Of a stretch of 9,385 nucleotides of DNA, positions 6,636 through 9,385 are shown in pieces. The translations under genes were made by a program, and so were the position numbers. A model generated the notes under the pieces. That model made no database searches. It saw only the letters and a program-made list of their open reading frames with translations, and was not told the origin of the DNA. Positions within the stretch are counted from its first letter, which is position 1, and every line of letters starts with the position of its first letter. Origin of the DNA: Candidatus Bathyarchaeota archaeon (lineage in GTDB: Archaea > Thermoproteota > Bathyarchaeia > TCS64); NCBI GenBank assembly GCA_030613835.1, contig JAUWLH010000047.1, positions 1-9,385 of the forward strand, written 5' to 3'.

Positions 6636-7208
6636 TTAGACCGTTTCCTTACGGATGTCTTTGAGGTTGACGGTGTAAGTCACTGAAGCTGATCGAAGCT
6701 GAACCTCTGGATTGAACTCCAGTATCTCCCCGAAGAATGAACCAAAGTAACCCTTCAGGAACCTGCTCCACTTTATCCCGAATGGGTGACTCATATGGAT
6801 CAGCTCCTTCCCTCCAGTCTCGTTTATTGAGGAAGAGAACCACCCGCTGTGAGCCCCTAGCACCTTTGACAGATACCATTTCGCGGCCTCATATGAGGGC
6901 TGTACCCCTCGTTTTAACAGTAGCTCAAAGGGTCGCTCCTTGCCGAAGGTTGAGCCGAGCTCCTCTAAACCAGCCTCGTCCATGAAATTTAGGAAACCCA
7001 TCAAGGTCTGAGCTGACAGGACGATTGCACTCATGTTCTCGAAAAAACGATAGCTTTCTGCGTACCGGGTGAGGTACTGATCGAGGAGCGTATTGACGCT
7101 GACCCCCCTTTTTTTTGCTTCACGCTTTAGGATATCGTCTATTCCCTTGTCAATCCTCATTGATCTTGTGACCGTTTTGTCCTTCCTGAAAGGATGTTTA
7201 AAACCCAT
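6636..7208 (-). CDS. ribbon-helix-helix DNA-binding protein with unassigned C-terminal domain
   Basis: 190 residues from ATG 7208. Residues 11-50 look like a CopG/MetJ-type ribbon-helix-helix: a basic strand (TVTRSMRID), helix GIDDILKREAKKRG, then VSVNTLLDQYLTRYAE, so it probably dimerises and binds DNA through the strand pair. The remaining 140 residues are an alpha/beta domain I cannot assign; a notable stretch is ELIHMSHPFGIKWSRFLKGY (135-154), followed by a final strand SVTYTVNL. I have the impression of similar RHH proteins of unknown function in other archaea, but this needs a search. A TTG at 7226 and a GTG at 7214 would lengthen it; the ATG is preferred because GATATATG lies about 29 bases upstream. 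It is divergent from TFB, 131 bases away, and could act on that shared region or on its own promoter. Confidence 0.82.
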   Translation of the reverse strand: MGFKHPFRKDKTVTRSMRIDKGIDDILKREAKKRGVSVNTLLDQYLTRYAESYRFFENMSAIVLSAQTLMGFLNFMDEAGLEELGSTFGKERPFELLLKRGVQPSYEAAKWYLSKVLGAHSGWFSSSINETGGKELIHMSHPFGIKWSRFLKGYFGSFFGEILEFNPEVQLRSASVTYTVNLKDIRKETV

Positions 7209-7233
7209 AACCACACTTGAACACAACTAAACA

Positions 7234-7241
7234 CATATATC
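7234..7241 (-). promoter_or_regulatory. TATA-like box for the RHH gene
   Basis: Minus-strand GATATATG is centred about 29 bases before ATG 7208 and about 24 before an in-frame GTG at 7214. No Shine-Dalgarno lies between, so a leaderless message is likely. Confidence 0.5.
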
Positions 7242-7253
7242 AAGATTATTGTA

Positions 7254-7320
7254 AGTTGAACGACACTGTACACGGCACATTTATTATAATTTCTTCAACT
7301 GTTATCGAGACCGGCACATT
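7254..7320. repeat. inverted and direct repeats around the TFB promoter (candidate operators)
   Basis: AGTTGAA (7254-7260) and its exact complement TTCAACT (7294-7300) flank the TFB TATA-like box. The nonamer CGGCACATT occurs twice in direct orientation, at 7273-7281, touching the box, and at 7312-7320, about where the leader would be. A further TTGAAC lies at 7217-7222 by the RHH start. This arrangement looks like binding sites for a regulator, perhaps the RHH protein or TFB itself, but the repeats are short and chance cannot be excluded. Confidence 0.35.
7280..7288 (+). promoter_or_regulatory. TATA-like box for TFB
   Basis: TTTATTATA fits an archaeal TATA box. A start about 26 bases on, near 7310, would leave a leader of about 30 bases that contains TGAGGA (7328-7333) six bases before ATG 7340, so TFB has a Shine-Dalgarno. 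Confidence 0.55.
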
Positions 7321-7339
7321 AATGGTCTGAGGATTATAG

Positions 7340-8224
7340 ATGAAGTGCACAAACTGCGGAAGCGACAATCTCGTTATGGATTATGGCTCAGGTGAAGAGA
7401 TCTGCGGAAGATGCGGGCTCGTACTCCAGAACAATATACTAAACCTTGGACCTGAATGGAGGGCTTTTACCTCTCAGGAGGGAGATAAAAGGGCCAGAAC
7501 CGGGCTAGGATACAGCTACACATTATACGACAAGGGACTATCAACCATCTTCCGCCCAGACAGAGATGCCAATGGAAACAGGCTCAAGAACGAGACGCGC
7601 ATCAAGATGACCCGGTTACGCCGATTCGACAACCGCACAAAATTCAACGAGACAGCGCAGCGCAACCTTAGCTCAGCCATGGCTGAGTTGGACAGGATCA
7701 CCACTCAGCTACACATACCCAAGATCGTTAAGGAACGAGCAGCTTTCATATACAGAAAGGCCCTCAAGGCCGACCTACTTAGAGGACGCAGCATAGACGG
7801 CTTTGTAGCAGCAAGCCTCTACGCCGCATGTAGACACCTCAAGCTGCCAAGGCCACTCAAGGAAATCACTACTATATCAACACGGAACCACGCAGAAGTG
7901 GCTCGCACTTACAGGCTACTACTCAAGGAACTCAAACTACGCATGCCAGTGGATGGACCTATGAAGTTCGTGCCAGGCATTGCATCAAAGCTAAACCTCA
8001 ACACACAGACAGAGCAATACGCGATCGAGCTACTCAGGAAGGCAAAAGCAAGACGAGGACTCACAGGGAAAGACCCACGGGGACTAGCCGCAGCAGCCCT
8101 GTACAAGGCAAGCATAGATACAAACGACAAACGTATCCAGAAGGATATCGCGGAGGCCGCGGGTACAACCGAGGTCACACTCCGTAACAGGCTCAGGGGA
8201 ATCGAGAGCCTTCTCCACGACTAA
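7340..8224 (+). CDS. tfb: transcription initiation factor B (TFB, TFIIB homolog)
   Basis: Bridges TATA-bound TBP and RNA polymerase at archaeal promoters. 294 residues. The N-terminal zinc ribbon has C3, C6, C22 and C25; the conserved GPEWRAF (37-43) and the B-reader/linker (about 44-100, including YDKGLSTIF) follow. Two cyclin repeats lie at about 105-198 (RGRSIDGFVAASLYAACRH) and 203-294 (GKDPRGLAAAALYKAS). The last helix-turn-helix, TTEVTLRNRLRGIESL, is the part expected to read the BRE element; the usual Tyr after RNR is Leu here. Codons end in A more often than in the neighbouring genes. Archaea often carry several TFBs, and this may be a specialised copy. Its stop overlaps that of the convergent nuclease-like gene by four bases. 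Confidence 0.97.
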   Translation: MKCTNCGSDNLVMDYGSGEEICGRCGLVLQNNILNLGPEWRAFTSQEGDKRARTGLGYSYTLYDKGLSTIFRPDRDANGNRLKNETRIKMTRLRRFDNRTKFNETAQRNLSSAMAELDRITTQLHIPKIVKERAAFIYRKALKADLLRGRSIDGFVAASLYAACRHLKLPRPLKEITTISTRNHAEVARTYRLLLKELKLRMPVDGPMKFVPGIASKLNLNTQTEQYAIELLRKAKARRGLTGKDPRGLAAAALYKASIDTNDKRIQKDIAEAAGTTEVTLRNRLRGIESLLHD

Positions 8225-8856
8225 GCATAGACTAGCTCGCGGTTATCCATCCCCAGTAAAACTTCTCTTAGGATATCCTCCTTACTCGCCAGGTTCCTCT
8301 GGGCAATCATTGAGATGACATGGTCGATGTGGAACTGGGGTATGTGCCTATACTGGGCCCTCTTGATGACGCGGACGCCTTCCAGTTTAAACGGCCTGCC
8401 GTTTGGATTCGCATCATCGTTCTCCTCGACGTTGAACTTGTACCGGTTGAACTCAATGAGGCCCACTCCCTTTGGCATGATGCTGGGCGAGACCAGCTTG
8501 GTGGGCACCAGTACGTAGTTATAGTTGGCACTAGTGCAGATGAACCCGTTCTTGAAATCGCTCTTGCTCACCTTGACCTCTATTCCTCGCAGAACGTTGT
8601 AACCGATATCGTACTGGTCTGGCTTGGACAGCTTGAAATCATCATACTCCGCGTCCTGTATCCTCCGCTTGCCCCACGGGAAGTACTTGAGACCCACGCC
8701 CACGACATCGATTACCTTCTTGTTGTCCAGCTCAAGGTAACGGTGAAGACCCAGCTGGTTGAGCTTGACCTCGGTGTCCACCATGTGGCACATCTGGTTG
8801 TACAGCCAAAGCTTCCCCACCTGCTTGAGGTAAAGATGTCTAGGAGACTCCCCCAT
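8221..8856 (-). CDS. MmcB-like PD-(D/E)XK nuclease-fold protein
   Basis: 211 residues. The core fits the PD-(D/E)XK fold of the MmcB-like putative DNA-repair endonucleases: a helix and strand leading to VIDVVGVG with Asp50, then GIEVKVSKSDF with Glu93-x-Lys95 (91-101), then NYNYVLVPTKL and GVGLIEF (130-136), the order expected of the family. The C-terminal 50 residues are helical. A role in DNA repair or metabolism is an inference from fold alone; loss of activity cannot be excluded. It overlaps TFB tail to tail: CTAA at 8221-8224 contains both stops. A TATA-like CTTTTTAGT about 27 bases before ATG 8856 supports this start and a leaderless message. Confidence 0.75.
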   Translation of the reverse strand: MGESPRHLYLKQVGKLWLYNQMCHMVDTEVKLNQLGLHRYLELDNKKVIDVVGVGLKYFPWGKRRIQDAEYDDFKLSKPDQYDIGYNVLRGIEVKVSKSDFKNGFICTSANYNYVLVPTKLVSPSIMPKGVGLIEFNRYKFNVEENDDANPNGRPFKLEGVRVIKRAQYRHIPQFHIDHVISMIAQRNLASKEDILREVLLGMDNRELVYA

Positions 8857-8878
8857 GCTATCAATTAATGAGTTGAGT

Positions 8879-8887
8879 ACTAAAAAG
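8879..8887 (-). promoter_or_regulatory. TATA-like box for the MmcB-like gene
   Basis: Minus-strand CTTTTTAGT is centred about 27 bases before ATG 8856, with no Shine-Dalgarno between them. Confidence 0.4.
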
Positions 8888-8924
8888 ATGGACCAAGAAA
8901 ACTGTGATGGAGAGGCACGTGAAA

Positions 8925-9194
8925 CTAGACTGACTCAGACCATTTCTTGAGCTTTTCCAGCGCAACTGCCACCAATGGCACATAGCCCTGGTATGGCCCA
9001 ATCTCCTTCATGAGCTGACCGATCAGATCCTTCGCCTCGTTTACTTTCTCGTGAGTAGGATCCTCAATGCACTCTCCTATCCTCTTGAACGCGGCGATGG
9101 CCTCCTCGACCATTGGCCCAAAGCTCCTGTAATTCTCAAGCAGATCCGCGGCGTCCTTGCACGCCCTCAGTTCATCGGTTTCCATATCAATCAT
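8925..9194 (-). CDS. small acidic helical protein of unknown function
   Basis: 89 residues, rich in Glu, Asp, Lys and Leu/Ala and apparently all helical (for example DELRACKDAADLLENYRSF and VEEAIAAFKRIGECIED), with a Pro-Gly break near residue 66 (IGPYQGYVP) and a last helix VALEKLKKW. It has no signal peptide, no membrane segment and no motif I recognise; the two cysteines are not arranged as a metal site. It may be a small helical-bundle or partner protein. The ATG at 9194 has TTTATTTAA centred 25 bases upstream, which supports a leaderless start; an ATG three codons in is less well placed. It lies upstream of the MmcB-like gene on the same strand with a 68-base gap. Confidence 0.75.
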   Translation of the reverse strand: MIDMETDELRACKDAADLLENYRSFGPMVEEAIAAFKRIGECIEDPTHEKVNEAKDLIGQLMKEIGPYQGYVPLVAVALEKLKKWSESV

Positions 9195-9214
9195 GTTTAA
9201 TCTAGAAGGAACAC

Positions 9215-9223
9215 TTAAATAAA
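9215..9223 (-). promoter_or_regulatory. TATA-like box for the small acidic protein gene
   Basis: Minus-strand TTTATTTAA is centred 25 bases before ATG 9194; there is no Shine-Dalgarno. Confidence 0.5.
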
Positions 9224-9325
9224 CTCCTCAACGTTTGGTGGGTATCGGAGTGAAAATTCGTTGGGTGAATGTTTTAATCCGATCCACGGCTTCGCTTCTG
9301 AGACATACTAGATATTCTTCTACAA

Positions 9326-9331
9326 AGGAGG
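9326..9331 (+). promoter_or_regulatory. Shine-Dalgarno for the right-edge gene
   Basis: AGGAGG lies nine bases before TTG 9341 and is the strongest ribosome-binding site in the window; it identifies the TTG as the start. A TATA-like GTTTTAATCC (9271-9280) would give a leader of about 40 bases. Confidence 0.65.
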
Positions 9332-9340
9332 GCATCACTT

Positions 9341-9385
9341 TTGGCTGAGACAGTCATCACCAGGGATCTGGTGGAACGACTCGCC
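9341..9385 (+). CDS. 5' end of an unidentified gene (partial, cut by the window edge)
   Basis: Fifteen codons from TTG 9341 read MAETVITRDLVERLA and run open off the right edge. The start is chosen from the strong AGGAGG nine bases upstream. The fragment is too short to assign a family. It is divergent from the small acidic protein gene, and the 146-base gap holds promoter-like sequence for both. Confidence 0.6.
   Translation, partial: MAETVITRDLVERLA

Noticed and set aside
8320..8868. A 182-codon plus-strand open frame
   Set aside because: It lies antisense to the MmcB-like gene, whose motifs are clear; the plus-strand product has no recognisable domain and is a shadow of the coding strand.
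1..9385. tRNA, rRNA, CRISPR repeats, transposase or integrase genes, attachment sites
   Set aside because: Nothing matching these was seen: no regularly spaced repeats, no T-arm consensus in a tRNA-sized unit and no mobile-element protein.

Overview
The window looks like archaeal chromosome. It carries an archaeal translation factor 5A, its deoxyhypusine synthase and a transcription factor B. Many genes also have an AT-rich TATA-like box 25-30 bases before the start codon and no Shine-Dalgarno site, the layout of leaderless archaeal transcripts. I see no rRNA, tRNA, CRISPR array, insertion sequence or phage gene. The phylum cannot be fixed by eye.

Layout from left to right: (1) an open frame that may be the 3' end of a plus-strand gene, meeting tail to tail a minus-strand cation diffusion facilitator transporter; (2) a minus-strand Mrr-like protein with a PD-(D/E)XK nuclease core behind a probable winged helix; (3) a 267-base intergenic stretch with a TATA-like box and two hairpins, function unknown; (4) a plus-strand metal-dependent amidohydrolase ending in a hairpin and oligo-T terminator; (5) a minus-strand block, in transcription order eIF5A, deoxyhypusine synthase, an HTH-CBS regulator, a membrane-anchored cyclophilin and a cytosolic cyclophilin; (6) a ribbon-helix-helix protein divergent from TFB, with repeats between them that look like operators; (7) an MmcB-like PD-(D/E)XK protein overlapping TFB tail to tail by four bases; (8) a small acidic helical protein; and (9) the first 15 codons of a plus-strand gene cut by the window edge.

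How the genes relate: the eIF5A and deoxyhypusine synthase genes are 10 bases apart and make one functional unit, substrate and modifying enzyme. The two cyclophilins are tandem paralogs, about 67% identical without gaps by hand count; one has an N-terminal membrane segment, so the same prolyl isomerase activity seems to be placed inside and outside the cell. The RHH protein and TFB share a divergent promoter region and may be co-regulated. The rest looks like ordinary archaeal housekeeping gene content.

I found no convincing new multi-gene system. The best leads are the RHH protein with its unassigned C-terminal domain, the TFB/RHH intergenic repeats, the structured region at 1906-2043, and the cyclophilin pair.
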